Shown here: in pieces, positions 1-8,578 of the stretch
Layout: each line of letters starts with the position of its first letter
Numbering within the stretch: position 1 is the first letter of the stretch
Assembly (NCBI GenBank): GCA_910575275.1
Contig: CAJTEE010000002.1
Coordinates: 248,001 to 312,000, forward strand
DNA: 64,000 bases
Direction: 5' to 3'
From: Lachnospiraceae bacterium
GTDB taxonomy: Bacteria > Bacillota > Clostridia > Lachnospirales > Lachnospiraceae
Made by a program: the position numbers and the translations under genes
The notes under the pieces: model-generated
Databases searched by the model: none
What the model saw: the letters and a program-made list of their open reading frames with translations, nothing else
What the model was told of the DNA's origin: nothing

Positions 1-117
1 TCGTTGCATTATTTCTCTATTAAAATGACGATTTACTGGCCTTTATGATAGCGCGCATATAGGGATTTGTCAAGAAAAAATTTGCAAGATCGATTGTGAT
101 CGAGTAAAAAGTTTTTG

Positions 118-175
118 TTGACAAAATGCGATATAGAGAATACAATTAAAAAGTAAAATATAAACATTCATGAAT
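118..175 (+). promoter_or_regulatory. Candidate sigma-A promoter and palindrome at the left edge
   Basis: TTGACA (118-123) and TACAAT (141-146) are separated by 17 bases. A perfect 14-base palindrome, ACATTCATGAATGT, follows at 162-175. The promoter points toward the 3' end of the minus-strand TetR gene, so no obvious coding target exists; it could give an antisense transcript, or the palindrome could serve a gene lying left of the window. Nothing else is recognised in 1-215. Confidence 0.4.
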
Positions 176-215
176 GTATGTAATGAAAAAATTTATTTCT
201 TATGAAACAGAAAAG

Positions 216-812
216 TTATTTTTCCACGATCAACAGGCGTAGAATGCGTTCCAGATCGTCCACAGTAAGCTCCTTTTCAGAAATGTGGTAGCTGTCATAG
301 AGATGAATCGTTTCCAGAACCATAAAAATCGTGGTCGCCACGGTGTAGCTGGAGCCCCGCAGTTCACAATGCCCGTTTTCCACCGCATTTTGGAGCAGCT
401 CCTGGATCTGGTTATATAAAAAGCGTTTGTGTTCTTTGACCTTATTGGCCAACGGTTCATATTCCGGGTACAGACCGAGCAGGGCATAGATGCGGTTAAT
501 AAAAAACATTTTTTTGCGGATCTCTGGAGGACGTCTGTAGAATTTGAGCAGGCAGTCATAAACGGATTCTCCCGCTTCCGGATTCTGGAGATAGCGGTAG
601 GAAATCTGTTCATCCATGAAGGTGATAATCAATTCGTTCAGAATTTCGCTTTTATCCTTAAAATGCCAGTAGACCGCACCTCGCGTCAGTCCGGCGTGTT
701 CTGCGATCTGGGCCAGAGTCGTGTTCTCAAAGCCATGGTCGTAAAACAATTCATAAGCGGAATCCAGCAGCGCCTTTTTTGTAACAGCGGCATCTTCCTT
801 GGTTTTTCTCAT
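216..812 (-). CDS. TetR/AcrR family transcriptional regulator
   Basis: This encodes a 198-residue one-component repressor. The N-terminal helix-turn-helix lies at about residues 10-56 (KALLDSAYELFYDHGF, then LAQIAEHAGLTRGAVYWHF), followed by an all-helical ligand-binding and dimerisation domain of the usual length. The start at 812 is chosen because GGGAG lies about 8 bases upstream; an upstream in-frame Met at 884 would place the start inside the promoter. The gene is divergent from the hydrolase-permease pair beginning at 923, the classic arrangement in which the TetR protein represses both itself and its neighbour. The ligand is unknown. The family is certain; the target is inferred. Confidence 0.93.
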   Translation of the reverse strand: MRKTKEDAAVTKKALLDSAYELFYDHGFENTTLAQIAEHAGLTRGAVYWHFKDKSEILNELIITFMDEQISYRYLQNPEAGESVYDCLLKFYRRPPEIRKKMFFINRIYALLGLYPEYEPLANKVKEHKRFLYNQIQELLQNAVENGHCELRGSSYTVATTIFMVLETIHLYDSYHISEKELTVDDLERILRLLIVEK

Positions 813-855
813 TTCAGACTCTCCCGATTTTTGAATGCATTTCATACCTACGGAA

Positions 856-889
856 ATTATAAGCATGTTTTTATATTTTGTCAAAATAT
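856..889 (-). promoter_or_regulatory. TetR-gene promoter overlapping a palindromic operator
   Basis: Read on the minus strand, TTGACA (879-884) and TATAAT (856-861) are separated by exactly 17 bases, a consensus sigma-A promoter for the TetR gene. A perfect palindrome, ATATTTTG-T-CAAAATAT (873-889), covers the -35 box. It sits in the 110-base gap between the divergent genes, so binding there would block the repressor's own promoter and could affect transcription toward 923. Confidence 0.7.
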
Positions 890-922
890 TTCAAAAATAA
901 AGCAGGAAGGAGAGGCAGGATC

Positions 923-2035
923 ATGAATCAATTTACCGGACGGGAAACGGTTCCCCAAACGATCCGGACCATCAGCATGAAAGGAATTGCAGAAAGGGGG
1001 TGTTTTTACACAGGAGGCGAATACGTTGCCCAGGGGGATGATTTTGTCATGGCAGGGCAGATGTATGTGGAGGTTTATATACCGGAGCGGCTGCTTCATC
1101 CGTATCCGCTAGTCTTGATTCATGGAAATGGGCAGACCGGAAGCTGCTTTCTCCAGACACTTGAGGGAAAGCCGGGCTGGGTGAGCGATTTTGTAGCGCA
1201 TGGATTTGTGGTCTATGTGGTGGACCAGCCGGAAAGAGGGCGTTCTGTCTGCCACAGCAGCATAAATGGGGAGCGTATAGCCTGGCCTGCGAGGGCTTCA
1301 GCGCGCCAGTTTGCCGGCCAAAGCGCCTTTCCGGGCTCCAAACGGCATACACAATGGCCGGCGGGGGAGGCGATCGGAGACCCGTCTTATGACGATTTTT
1401 ACCGTACACAAGTGGACAGCTTAAATTCTGCGGCCACCGGCCAGCGCCTGATTCAGAAGGCAGGGACGGCTCTTTTGGAACAGATTGGACCGGCGGTTCT
1501 TTTGTGCCATTCCCAAGCCGGCCCGTTTGCATGGATTCTTGCGAATGAGCGGCCGGAGCTTGTAAAAGCGGCCGTCTCCATTGAACCCTCCGGGCCTCCG
1601 TTCGCTGATGCGCGTACGGGTGAAGCGGTTCTTGATGAGAGCGGAAGACCCGCAAATTATGGAATTTCCTATGTGCCTCTGGAGTTTGACCCGCCGATTT
1701 CCTCTCCGGCTCTGCTTCGGCTTGAGAGACGGATCGCGGATACGCCAGACAGGCAGTCCGGCTTTTTGCAGAAGGAGCCGGCGAGAAAGCTTACGCGGCT
1801 TGCCGATATTCCCATGCTGATTCTGTCAGGAGAGGCTTCGTATCACGCGCCGTTTGATTATCTGACCGCAGAATTTTTGCAGCAGGCGGGAGTGGATGCG
1901 GAGTATGTAAATCTTGGAGAGGTTGGAATCTATGGAAACGGTCATATGATGATGCTGGAAAAAAACAGCTCTGAGATCGCCGGCTGGATCGCCGGCTGGA
2001 TTTCAGAGAAAACGTTAGGAGGAATGGAGAAATGA
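923..2035 (+). CDS. Alpha/beta hydrolase
   Basis: A 370-residue serine hydrolase of the alpha/beta fold, likely an esterase. The oxyanion region LIHGNG is near residue 66, the nucleophile elbow is CHSQAG with Ser near residue 197 (Cys replaces the usual first Gly), and the probable catalytic His is in GNGHMMML near residue 340. The start at 923 is preceded by AGGAAGGAG; an earlier in-frame Met at 878 lies inside the operator. No signal peptide is seen, so it is probably cytoplasmic. It overlaps the following permease gene by four bases (ATGA), so uptake and hydrolysis of the same ester- or lactone-containing compound is plausible. The substrate cannot be told from sequence. Confidence 0.88.
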   Translation: MNQFTGRETVPQTIRTISMKGIAERGCFYTGGEYVAQGDDFVMAGQMYVEVYIPERLLHPYPLVLIHGNGQTGSCFLQTLEGKPGWVSDFVAHGFVVYVVDQPERGRSVCHSSINGERIAWPARASARQFAGQSAFPGSKRHTQWPAGEAIGDPSYDDFYRTQVDSLNSAATGQRLIQKAGTALLEQIGPAVLLCHSQAGPFAWILANERPELVKAAVSIEPSGPPFADARTGEAVLDESGRPANYGISYVPLEFDPPISSPALLRLERRIADTPDRQSGFLQKEPARKLTRLADIPMLILSGEASYHAPFDYLTAEFLQQAGVDAEYVNLGEVGIYGNGHMMMLEKNSSEIAGWIAGWISEKTLGGMEK

Positions 2036-3231
2036 CAGCAATTACCGCATTTTTAATCGTAACGCTGATTTTTGGGATCGGTGATGTGATCGCCCTGAAA
2101 ACGAAGGGGTTGATTTCGAGCTTTGTTTTTACGATCCTGGTTTTTGTAATTATGGGAGGAACCCTGCATATTTTTCCGGAAAATATGATTGAGATTGCGG
2201 GTCTTTCTAATATTCTGGTTACATATGGCATGGCTCTTACATTTGTAAATATTGGCTGTAATTTAAAATTTGAGGAGCTGATCAAGGAGTGGAAAACGAT
2301 CGTTGTTGTCATAATCGGTATGGCCGGAGTTATCCTTTTTGGTTTCACTTTGGGACAGGCTATTTTTGGACGGGAACACGCACTGAGCGCGATCGGGACC
2401 ATCTGCGGCGGCTTCGGTTCGACTGTTCTTACCTCTGAGCTTGCGAATGTGGCGGGACGATCGGATATTGCAATTTTTGTGACGGTTATGATGACATTCC
2501 AAAACCTGATCGGAGCTCCGATTGCTTCCGTGTGCTTAAACCGTGAGGCAAATCGTTTTATAAAAAACGGCGGAATGGAGCTAACGGGCTCTACGGCTGA
2601 TTCCCAGGGAGAGGACGGAAAAAGGAAACGCAGTATTCGGATCTTCCCGCCTGCGCCCGTATGGATGCAGACGCCGATGATGTATTTTACTAAAATTGCT
2701 TTTATCGGCTTTTTGGGAGAATGCTTTGGAAAACTGACGGGCCTGAACACAACCGTCTGTTATCTCCTTTTCGGTTTTCTGGCAGCGGGGATTGGTTTCC
2801 TAGAGCGCGGCAGCCTCAAAAAATCCGGAAGCGAAAATTTGGTCCTCTTAGGGTCATACGCGTACCTGCTTGTCAATTATCTGACGCTTCCGATTGAGGA
2901 GTTTCTCATGATGCTGTTCCCCGTATTTGGGTTGTTGATCTCCGGCGCCGTGATCGTCTCGGCCTTTGCGGCGATTGCCGGAAAATTCCTCAAGTGGTCA
3001 CCCTTTTCCAGCATTGCAGTCGGGGTAAGCTGCCTTCTTGGATATCCGCTGACCTATGGCCTGGCTTCCGAGGCCGTCAACAGCAACATCATTGGCAAGA
3101 ATTATACAGAGGAGCAGGTTATGCGCCTTCAAAACCACCTAATTCCTAAAATGGTGATTGGCGGTGTCGTTTCGGTCAGTATTGTTTCTGTCATTATTGC
3201 ATCTTTTATCGGACCCATGATCTTTGCATAA
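2032..3231 (+). CDS. Multi-pass membrane permease, possibly GltS-related
   Basis: A 399-residue integral membrane protein with roughly ten hydrophobic segments. The segment TICGGFGSTVLTSEL near residue 125 resembles the glycine-rich re-entrant loop of glutamate:sodium symporter (ESS/GltS) proteins, and a second conserved-looking loop ends in NHLIPKMVIGG near the C-terminus. I infer a secondary transporter, but the assignment to ESS is weak. Its start overlaps the hydrolase stop, so translation is coupled and both genes should be under the divergent TetR regulator. A basic cytoplasmic loop (GKRKRSIR) divides the protein into two halves. Confidence 0.6.
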   Translation: MTAITAFLIVTLIFGIGDVIALKTKGLISSFVFTILVFVIMGGTLHIFPENMIEIAGLSNILVTYGMALTFVNIGCNLKFEELIKEWKTIVVVIIGMAGVILFGFTLGQAIFGREHALSAIGTICGGFGSTVLTSELANVAGRSDIAIFVTVMMTFQNLIGAPIASVCLNREANRFIKNGGMELTGSTADSQGEDGKRKRSIRIFPPAPVWMQTPMMYFTKIAFIGFLGECFGKLTGLNTTVCYLLFGFLAAGIGFLERGSLKKSGSENLVLLGSYAYLLVNYLTLPIEEFLMMLFPVFGLLISGAVIVSAFAAIAGKFLKWSPFSSIAVGVSCLLGYPLTYGLASEAVNSNIIGKNYTEEQVMRLQNHLIPKMVIGGVVSVSIVSVIIASFIGPMIFA

Positions 3232-3269
3232 AAAAGTGTGCGTTATCAGCCATATTTCCTTAGCGCGTA

Positions 3270-3324
3270 GTGCGCATCCTCGCGGAGCGTTTTTTGTATC
3301 ATAGGACGCACTTTCCTATGATAT
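3270..3324 (-). repeat. Dispersed hairpin repeat, copy A
   Basis: On the minus strand this reads ATATCATAGGAAAGTGCG, then TCCTATGATAC, a run of A, CGCTCCGCGAGGATGCGCAC. A hairpin (ATCATAGGA pairing with TCCTATGAT) is followed by a conserved tail. The same arrangement occurs on the plus strand at 30686-30741. In both copies an intrinsic-terminator-like hairpin lies immediately on the 5' side of the repeat. Confidence 0.8.
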
Positions 3325-3330
3325 GAGAAA

Positions 3331-3365
3331 GCCGGAGCCCGAAACGATGGGCTCCGGCCTTTTTC
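3331..3365 (+). terminator. Intrinsic terminator
   Basis: A 10 bp perfect stem, GCCGGAGCCC (3331-3340) with GGGCTCCGGC (3349-3358), an 8-base loop and then CTTTTTC. It would end transcription of the hydrolase-permease pair before the DivIVA-like gene. Confidence 0.85.
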
Positions 3366-3502
3366 ATGTCGAAAAAATGCAGTCGGGGAACAGAGGGGCA
3401 GAAACTTGACAAGGACCTGTATTTCCACTACAATAATTGACAGATATAAATTACGGATCGGGCACCGAGAATGTTTTCAAGGAGAAAAAGAGGGAAAAAC
3501 AA

Positions 3503-4267
3503 ATGAAACAATTTCGAACGGCATGGTTTGGCTATCAGAAGAAGGAAGTAGACGCATATATCAGTATGTCCGCCCGGGAAGCGGAGGCGGCGAAGGAGGA
3601 GCTTAACAAAAAGCTGTTGGAGGAGCAGAAAACGGTCGAGACCTTAAAAGCGGCGCTCGCAAGGGAACAGGAAGAAAAAAACAGGCTTTTGGAGGAAAAG
3701 GAACGGCTTCAAAAGGAAAATGTCCAAACCTGCCGGGCGATGGAGCAGAAGGCCGCAGAGTATGAAAAGAACCAGACGGCGCTTGCAGGCCTTCTCATTG
3801 ATACGAGAATCGAGACGGAGAGGCTCCTTGCAACGGCTAGAAATAATGCGGATGCGATGATCGAGAGGGCCGATAAGCAGGCAGGAAGGATGGTGGATGA
3901 GGCGGCTAAAAAGGCGCAGGCAGTCATGGAAGAAGCGCAGACAGAGGCGAGGAAGCTAATGGATGAAGCGCAGGCAGAGGTACGGGAGTATAAAGAGGAG
4001 CAGGAGCGGGAAGCCGCCAAAAGGCGGGAGGAGGAGGACAGAAGGAGCAGCGCGGCAAAGGCACATTTTGAAGTATATATGGGCGCTCTGGGAGGGCTCA
4101 AAAAGAAACTTGAGGAAAGCTGCGGGGAGTTAAGCATGCTGGTCGCAAGGATGCCGCAGAAGGTGGAGGAGATGCTTCCAGCGGATCCTCTGGGCCTTTT
4201 TGTAGAGCAAGGAGAGGGATTCCTAAAAAGCGGGAGCGGAGCCGGCGTGACCGAGGACGAGACGTAA
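3503..4267 (+). CDS. DivIVA-like coiled-coil protein
   Basis: A 254-residue protein. The N-terminus (FRTAWFGYQKKEVDAYI) matches the DivIVA/GpsB-type membrane-binding opening in which FGY-type residues precede a heptad-repeat coil. Almost all of residues 20-200 is charged heptad repeat rich in Glu, Lys, Ala and Gln, and the last 50 residues are non-coiled. DivIVA proteins mark negatively curved membrane at poles and septa and recruit partners. The start is set by AAGGAG and AGGG upstream; an extension to 3437 has no ribosome site. It stands alone between convergent and terminator-bounded neighbours, so no partner is suggested by context. Confidence 0.75.
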   Translation: MKQFRTAWFGYQKKEVDAYISMSAREAEAAKEELNKKLLEEQKTVETLKAALAREQEEKNRLLEEKERLQKENVQTCRAMEQKAAEYEKNQTALAGLLIDTRIETERLLATARNNADAMIERADKQAGRMVDEAAKKAQAVMEEAQTEARKLMDEAQAEVREYKEEQEREAAKRREEEDRRSSAAKAHFEVYMGALGGLKKKLEESCGELSMLVARMPQKVEEMLPADPLGLFVEQGEGFLKSGSGAGVTEDET

Positions 4268-4277
4268 CGGCGCATTG

Positions 4278-5681
4278 TCAGAATGCGTCTCCACTGTGGG
4301 GGAGCTTTGCAATGGTTTTTAAGATGATCTTGATGTCCCGGCTCAGGCTCCAGTTTTCGATATATTCGGTATCAAGCCGGACAACCTCCTCAAAATCCGT
4401 AATCTTGCTGCGGCCGCTGATCTGCCAGAGGCCGGTGATACCAGGAAGCATGGTGAGACGGCGCTTGTGGTGCGGGCTGTAGCGTTCGTATTCCTCCACC
4501 GTGGGCGGCCTGGTCCCGACGATGGACATATCCCCCTTTAAAACGTTAAAAAACTGCGGAAATTCATCGAGACTGGTTTTACGGATAAAGCTTCCGATGC
4601 CCTTTATGACGCGCGGGTCGTCTTCGAGTTTGAACATCAGCCCGTCTTTGATGCGGTTTTTTTCCATGAGCTCGTGCTTGCGGGCCTCGGCGTCCATGTA
4701 CATAGAACGGAATTTGTAGAGTCTGAACCGCCTGCCGCTTTTCCCGACCCTGGTCTGGCAGAAAAAAAGCGGGCCCGGAGATCTGAGCCAGAGAAACGGC
4801 GCGATGAAAACGGCAATAACAAGCGTTAAAAGGCAGCCTACAAGCGCACCGGCAATGTCAATCAGACGTTTGGCCAGAGTCTGGCGGAAGGATAGAGGGC
4901 TGATGGAGGCTGTCATGACGTTACAGCCGAATACCTCTCCGATGCTGCGGTTTGGGAGGCTGCGGCAGATGTCCTCGAGACTGATATGTACCGTAACGCC
5001 CATCTCAAGAAGCTGTCTCGCCAGGCAGAGGGTCTCCTCGGCCGGGCCGGGGATATCTAGGAGCACTTCGTCGATCACATGCTCCTTTATATAGGAAATA
5101 AGCGTTTCCCGGTCTGCGGCTACCGTTACGCCGCCTATCGTTGCGCCGATCATGGACTGGTCAAGGACGGCGAGGCCAAAAAACTGGTAATTGCGCAGGG
5201 CCGATCCCGTGACTGTACGGATCATGTTCTGTGCATTGATTTTTGTGGCCGCCACCAGGATCTGACGGGAGTATTTCATATTATTATACCGATGGCGCAG
5301 ATAAAATTTCTGCAGGAAGCGGAAGCAGTAGGTGAGTGGGATACAGAACACAAAATAGAACGCCACCATACGCTGCGAAAGCTGCGGCATCATTTTAAGA
5401 AAATAAAAAAGGAACATTAGGGTGGCGAAGGAAAAAAATTTCAGTCTCAAAATGGAGGAGAGTTCCTTCATATAGCCACGCCGAAGCACACCGTCGTATG
5501 CGTCGAACAGGGCGGTCTGGAACAGATGGATCAGGGGAAACAACAGCGCAAGCTGCCAGGAAAGCATGGTATCCTGCGGAAACCAAAACCGGTGCAGAAG
5601 ACAGGTGAGTACAAGCGCATACTCAATGGCAAGAATGTCGATTACGATAAAGTCCAGATGGCGGAGCAGGTCTTTCTTCAT
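4278..5681 (-). CDS. Polyprenyl-phosphate sugar-1-phosphate transferase (WcaJ/CpsE type)
   Basis: A 467-residue membrane enzyme that starts a lipid-linked glycan by moving a sugar-1-phosphate to undecaprenyl phosphate. It has about four N-terminal membrane helices, a central Rossmann-like segment, and the C-terminal bacterial sugar transferase domain from about residue 285, with SPGPLFFCQTRVGK, LYKFRSMYMDA, LDEFPQFFNVLKGDMSIVG, TRPP and LPGITGLWQISGRS. The start at 5681 has AAGGAG upstream; in-frame Mets further upstream lack one. It is an orphan: no other polysaccharide gene is adjacent, and the glycan locus at 30.9-54 kb is far away and lacks this function. It is convergent with the DivIVA-like gene, with a small hairpin (4271-4287) at the junction. 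Confidence 0.93.
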   Translation of the reverse strand: MKKDLLRHLDFIVIDILAIEYALVLTCLLHRFWFPQDTMLSWQLALLFPLIHLFQTALFDAYDGVLRRGYMKELSSILRLKFFSFATLMFLFYFLKMMPQLSQRMVAFYFVFCIPLTYCFRFLQKFYLRHRYNNMKYSRQILVAATKINAQNMIRTVTGSALRNYQFFGLAVLDQSMIGATIGGVTVAADRETLISYIKEHVIDEVLLDIPGPAEETLCLARQLLEMGVTVHISLEDICRSLPNRSIGEVFGCNVMTASISPLSFRQTLAKRLIDIAGALVGCLLTLVIAVFIAPFLWLRSPGPLFFCQTRVGKSGRRFRLYKFRSMYMDAEARKHELMEKNRIKDGLMFKLEDDPRVIKGIGSFIRKTSLDEFPQFFNVLKGDMSIVGTRPPTVEEYERYSPHHKRRLTMLPGITGLWQISGRSKITDFEEVVRLDTEYIENWSLSRDIKIILKTIAKLPHSGDAF

Positions 5682-5804
5682 TGCGTCTGTTTTCTCCTTG
5701 AAGTAATACTGGCGTGCTGCTTCCATTATAGAGTCAGGCAGGAAAAAATGCAACCAAGGAATGGATTTTTGCGGATTATGGAAAAGAGAGGAGCATTTTG
5801 AAAA

Positions 5805-6386
5805 ATGGAAGGGAAGGAAAAGAAGCTTTCGGATCAGAGGCTTCTATGGTTTTTGTTTAAAAACTGTTTTGTCATCAGCGCATGCACCTTTGGCGGGGGC
5901 ATGGTGATCATCTCGATGCTGCAGAAGAAATTTGTCGAGGAACTAGGCTGGATCGAACAGAAGGAGGTCATGGATCTGGTGGCGATCGCACAGTCGTGTC
6001 CGGGTGTGATGGCGGTCAACGCCTCTATGATCATCGGTTACCGCGTCGCGGGCGCGGCCGGCACACTCATGGCGGCGTTAGGGACAATCCTGCCGCCCAT
6101 GCTTATCTTGACGGCAGTCTCGGCGTGCTATGTACAGTTCCGGGAAAATCATGTGATCGCGCTGCTTCTGCGCGGCATGCAGGCGGGCGTTGCGGCGGTC
6201 ATGATGAATGTGACGATGACGTTGGCGGGGAGTGTCTTAAAAGAAAAAAAGACGCTCCCTATCCTCATGCTGGCCGGCGCCTCCGCCGCGACTGTGCTGT
6301 TTGGCGTGGATATTATCCTGATTATTCTGGGATGCGGGTGTATAAGCGCGGCCATGGCGGTTTGTGGAAAAAAGGAGGCGGTTTGA
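5805..6386 (+). CDS. Chromate transporter family protein, first half
   Basis: A 193-residue membrane protein with one CHR domain. Diagnostic parts are CTFGGGMVIISML near residue 28, then AQSCPGVMAVNASMIIGYR. In long-chain ChrA proteins two such domains are fused; here they are two adjacent genes, this one and 6388-6954, forming the known short-chain pair. CHR proteins export chromate by analogy with sulfate, but physiological substrates in gut-type Clostridia are unproven. The pair is separated from its neighbours and likely forms its own operon. Confidence 0.88.
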   Translation: MEGKEKKLSDQRLLWFLFKNCFVISACTFGGGMVIISMLQKKFVEELGWIEQKEVMDLVAIAQSCPGVMAVNASMIIGYRVAGAAGTLMAALGTILPPMLILTAVSACYVQFRENHVIALLLRGMQAGVAAVMMNVTMTLAGSVLKEKKTLPILMLAGASAATVLFGVDIILIILGCGCISAAMAVCGKKEAV

Positions 6387-6387
6387 T

Positions 6388-6954
6388 ATGATCTGTCTGG
6401 AGCTTTTTAAGACCTTTTTTCTGATCGGCCTTTTCAGCTTCGGCGGCGGAATGGCAAACATGGAGTTGATGCGCAGCCGGGTCGTGGGACAGTACGGCTG
6501 GATGACGACAGATGAATTTACGGATGTTATCTCCATCGCCGAAATGACGCCGGGGCCGTTGGGAATCAACCTAGCGTCGTTTACCGGAACCCGCGTGGCC
6601 GGGATTCCCGGCACGATCTGCGCGACCTTTGCTTATGTACTTCCGGCATTTGTGATCGTTATGATCCTGGCTCGGATTTACTATAAATACAGGAACATCG
6701 ACGTTATCAGGAGCATATTAAACGGGCTGCATCCGGCAATTGCGGCAATGGTGCTGGCGGCGGCCGTAAAGATCGTCGGAAATGCCTGGTGGGGCGGGAT
6801 CGACCGAATGAGTGCGGCGAATACGAATGGGATCGCGGTTGTTCTGGCGGTTGTTTTTTTGGTGCTTTTGCAGAAAAAGAAGGTTGGGCCGGTAAAGGCG
6901 ATTTTGCTGTGTGGAGTAATCGGGAGTGTGGTTTATGGAGTGATGGGAGTGTAG
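6388..6954 (+). CDS. Chromate transporter family protein, second half
   Basis: A 188-residue partner of the preceding gene, separated from it by one base. The CHR signature is FSFGGGMANMELM near residue 16 and SIAEMTPGPLGINLASFTG near residue 48, the latter being the well-conserved PGP motif. The start at 6388 is preceded by AAGGAGGCGG, part of the upstream gene's last codons, so translation is coupled. It presumably forms an antiparallel heterodimer with its partner, as is known for short-chain CHR pairs. Confidence 0.88.
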   Translation: MICLELFKTFFLIGLFSFGGGMANMELMRSRVVGQYGWMTTDEFTDVISIAEMTPGPLGINLASFTGTRVAGIPGTICATFAYVLPAFVIVMILARIYYKYRNIDVIRSILNGLHPAIAAMVLAAAVKIVGNAWWGGIDRMSAANTNGIAVVLAVVFLVLLQKKKVGPVKAILLCGVIGSVVYGVMGV

Positions 6955-7062
6955 GGGGATGGATGAGAGGGCCATATGGGGATGCATCCGCTCCCCACCT
7001 TGGCGGATCCTCCCCCGCATTTTTATGCCGCAAAATTACCTCATTTTTTGTAAGAAATAGGA

Positions 7063-7091
7063 TTGACTATATGGGGAGCAGGGCGTAGAAT
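7063..7091 (+). promoter_or_regulatory. Candidate sigma-A promoter of the dlt-like operon
   Basis: TTGACT (7063-7068) and TAGAAT (7086-7091) with a 17-base spacer, about 60 bases upstream of the transglutaminase start. It is the only good match in the 198-base gap after the chromate-transporter pair. Confidence 0.5.
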
Positions 7092-7152
7092 GGTCATAAA
7101 TTGTTAAAGATTTTGTCTGATTTTGTTATAAAAACGTAAGGATTGGGAACGC

Positions 7153-8328
7153 ATGAAAAAGCAGCTTGTTTTGGCGGCGGTGTTTTGTGTTTGGATTTGT
7201 ATGCCGGTGCAGGCCGGGACGTTTAGGGCGGATGAGGCCGGGATCTGGTATGAGAGGGATGATGGGAGTTACCCGACAGGCTGGTTTCAGGATACGGATG
7301 GGAGCTGGTACTGTTTTGATGAGAACGGTTATGCGCGGCTTGGCTGGTATTATGAGGACGGTAAGAGATATTACCTGGGAAGTGCCGACGGGCGGCTGTT
7401 TGTAGACTGTGTTGCGGTGCAGGGAGGGAAGTATTACCGGTTTTCAGGGAGCGGAGTGGCCGAGGAGACTGCTGCGGATTATAGCGGGTGGCTCTGGGAT
7501 GGTGTGTATTGGTATTACCGCAGGCCGAACGGGTCATATGTGTATGACGGCTGGCGGGATCTGGATGGGAACCGTTTTTATTTTGAGGAAGGGCATTTGA
7601 AGACGGGGCCGGCCGAAATCGGCGGTGAGAAGTATTTTTTTGATGATTACGGGTATCAGAAGAAGGGGCTTTTGATCTGGAATCGGACGTTTTTCTATTT
7701 GAATGACGATCTCTCTTTCGTAAAGGGCGAGGAGCGAGAGGTGGACGGTGTAGTCTACGTATTTGACGCGGATGGAGCAGGGAGAGTAAAGAACTTCTCT
7801 GTGGAGGACGTAATTGATAAAAGAGAAGACTGGCCGTATAAAGCGGTTTCCTATATTCCGCCGGAAAACGAAAAGAGTGAGTTGTTTAAGACCTGCGATC
7901 AGATAGCGGATCAAATCTTAGAGCAGATTGTGAATGACGGCATGACAAAGCGGCAAAAAGCGGAGGCGATTTATGCCTGGATTCGGGGGAATCTGCGGTA
8001 CAGCGGATCGTCGATGACGAGAGACTGGGTGCAGGAGGCCTATCAGGGGCTAAGGCGTGGGCACGGGGATTGTTTTACGTATTATTCAGTCTCACAGCTT
8101 CTTTTGAGCCGTGTCGGAATCCCGAGTATTGAGGTAGTCCGTTACACGGACAATCATCATTATTGGAATCTGGTTGAGATCGACGGCGTATGGTATCATT
8201 TTGATGCCTGTCCGAGACGGGCCGGCGGGGATTTCTGTCTGTGGACCGATGCGCAGATGGAGGAATACTCAAGGCAGCACGGGGGCTGTTTTGCGTTTGA
8301 TCGTTCGCTGTACCCGCGGACGCCGTGA
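7153..8328 (+). CDS. Secreted transglutaminase-like protein with cell-wall-binding repeats
   Basis: A 391-residue exported protein. A signal peptide (MKKQLVLAAVFCVWICMPVQA) is followed by several choline/cell-wall-binding type repeats up to about residue 210 (GWFQDTDGSWYCFDENGYA, GWYYEDGKRYYL, GWRDLDGNRFYF and others). A transglutaminase/protease-like core follows at about 240-370, with the expected triad visible: Cys307 in GHGDCFTYY, His336 in HHYWN and Asp351 in HFDACP. Such proteins hydrolyse or crosslink amide bonds at the cell surface. It is the first gene of the dlt-like cluster, 19 bases before the carrier protein, so a joint role in envelope modification is suggested but unproven. Confidence 0.85.
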   Translation: MKKQLVLAAVFCVWICMPVQAGTFRADEAGIWYERDDGSYPTGWFQDTDGSWYCFDENGYARLGWYYEDGKRYYLGSADGRLFVDCVAVQGGKYYRFSGSGVAEETAADYSGWLWDGVYWYYRRPNGSYVYDGWRDLDGNRFYFEEGHLKTGPAEIGGEKYFFDDYGYQKKGLLIWNRTFFYLNDDLSFVKGEEREVDGVVYVFDADGAGRVKNFSVEDVIDKREDWPYKAVSYIPPENEKSELFKTCDQIADQILEQIVNDGMTKRQKAEAIYAWIRGNLRYSGSSMTRDWVQEAYQGLRRGHGDCFTYYSVSQLLLSRVGIPSIEVVRYTDNHHYWNLVEIDGVWYHFDACPRRAGGDFCLWTDAQMEEYSRQHGGCFAFDRSLYPRTP

Positions 8329-8347
8329 CAGAGGAAAGGGAAAAGCT

Positions 8348-8578
8348 ATGAATGAGCTGTATGAGATTTTAGAGGACATTATTCCCGAGGCAGATTATAA
8401 AACGAGTACGTCGCTTGTGAAGGACGGGAATCTGACTTCGTTTGAGCTGGTGCGTTTGGTGACGCAGATCAATGACGTTTTTGATCTTTCGATCCCCTCC
8501 GAGGAGATCACACCGGAGAACTTTGATTCGGCCGAGGCAATGTACAGGCTGATTGAAAGGCTGGAGGGCGAGGAGTAG
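8348..8578 (+). CDS. Acyl carrier protein, DltC-like
   Basis: A 76-residue carrier protein. The phosphopantetheine attachment serine is probably Ser31 in GNLTSFELVRL, in the same helical position as the LDS motif of ACP and DltC. The protein is strongly acidic, as expected. It would be charged by the AMP-forming ligase at 11751 and hand its cargo to the MBOAT protein whose GTG start shares its last stop base. The ribosome site is AGAGGAAAGGG. In classical dlt operons the order is A-B-C-D; here the carrier comes first. Confidence 0.87.
   Translation: MNELYEILEDIIPEADYKTSTSLVKDGNLTSFELVRLVTQINDVFDLSIPSEEITPENFDSAEAMYRLIERLEGEE

Noticed and set aside
878-922. Upstream start of the hydrolase at 878
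   Set aside because: It lies within the operator palindrome and has no ribosome site, whereas 923 has a strong one.
1791-2750. Long minus-strand frame opposite the hydrolase and permease (319 codons)
   Set aside because: Shadow of two real overlapping genes; no start site or recognisable motif.
3246-3428. Minus-strand frame of 60 codons over the dispersed repeat
   Set aside because: It lies across a repeat hairpin and a terminator and shares its MIQKTLR peptide with the other repeat copy only.
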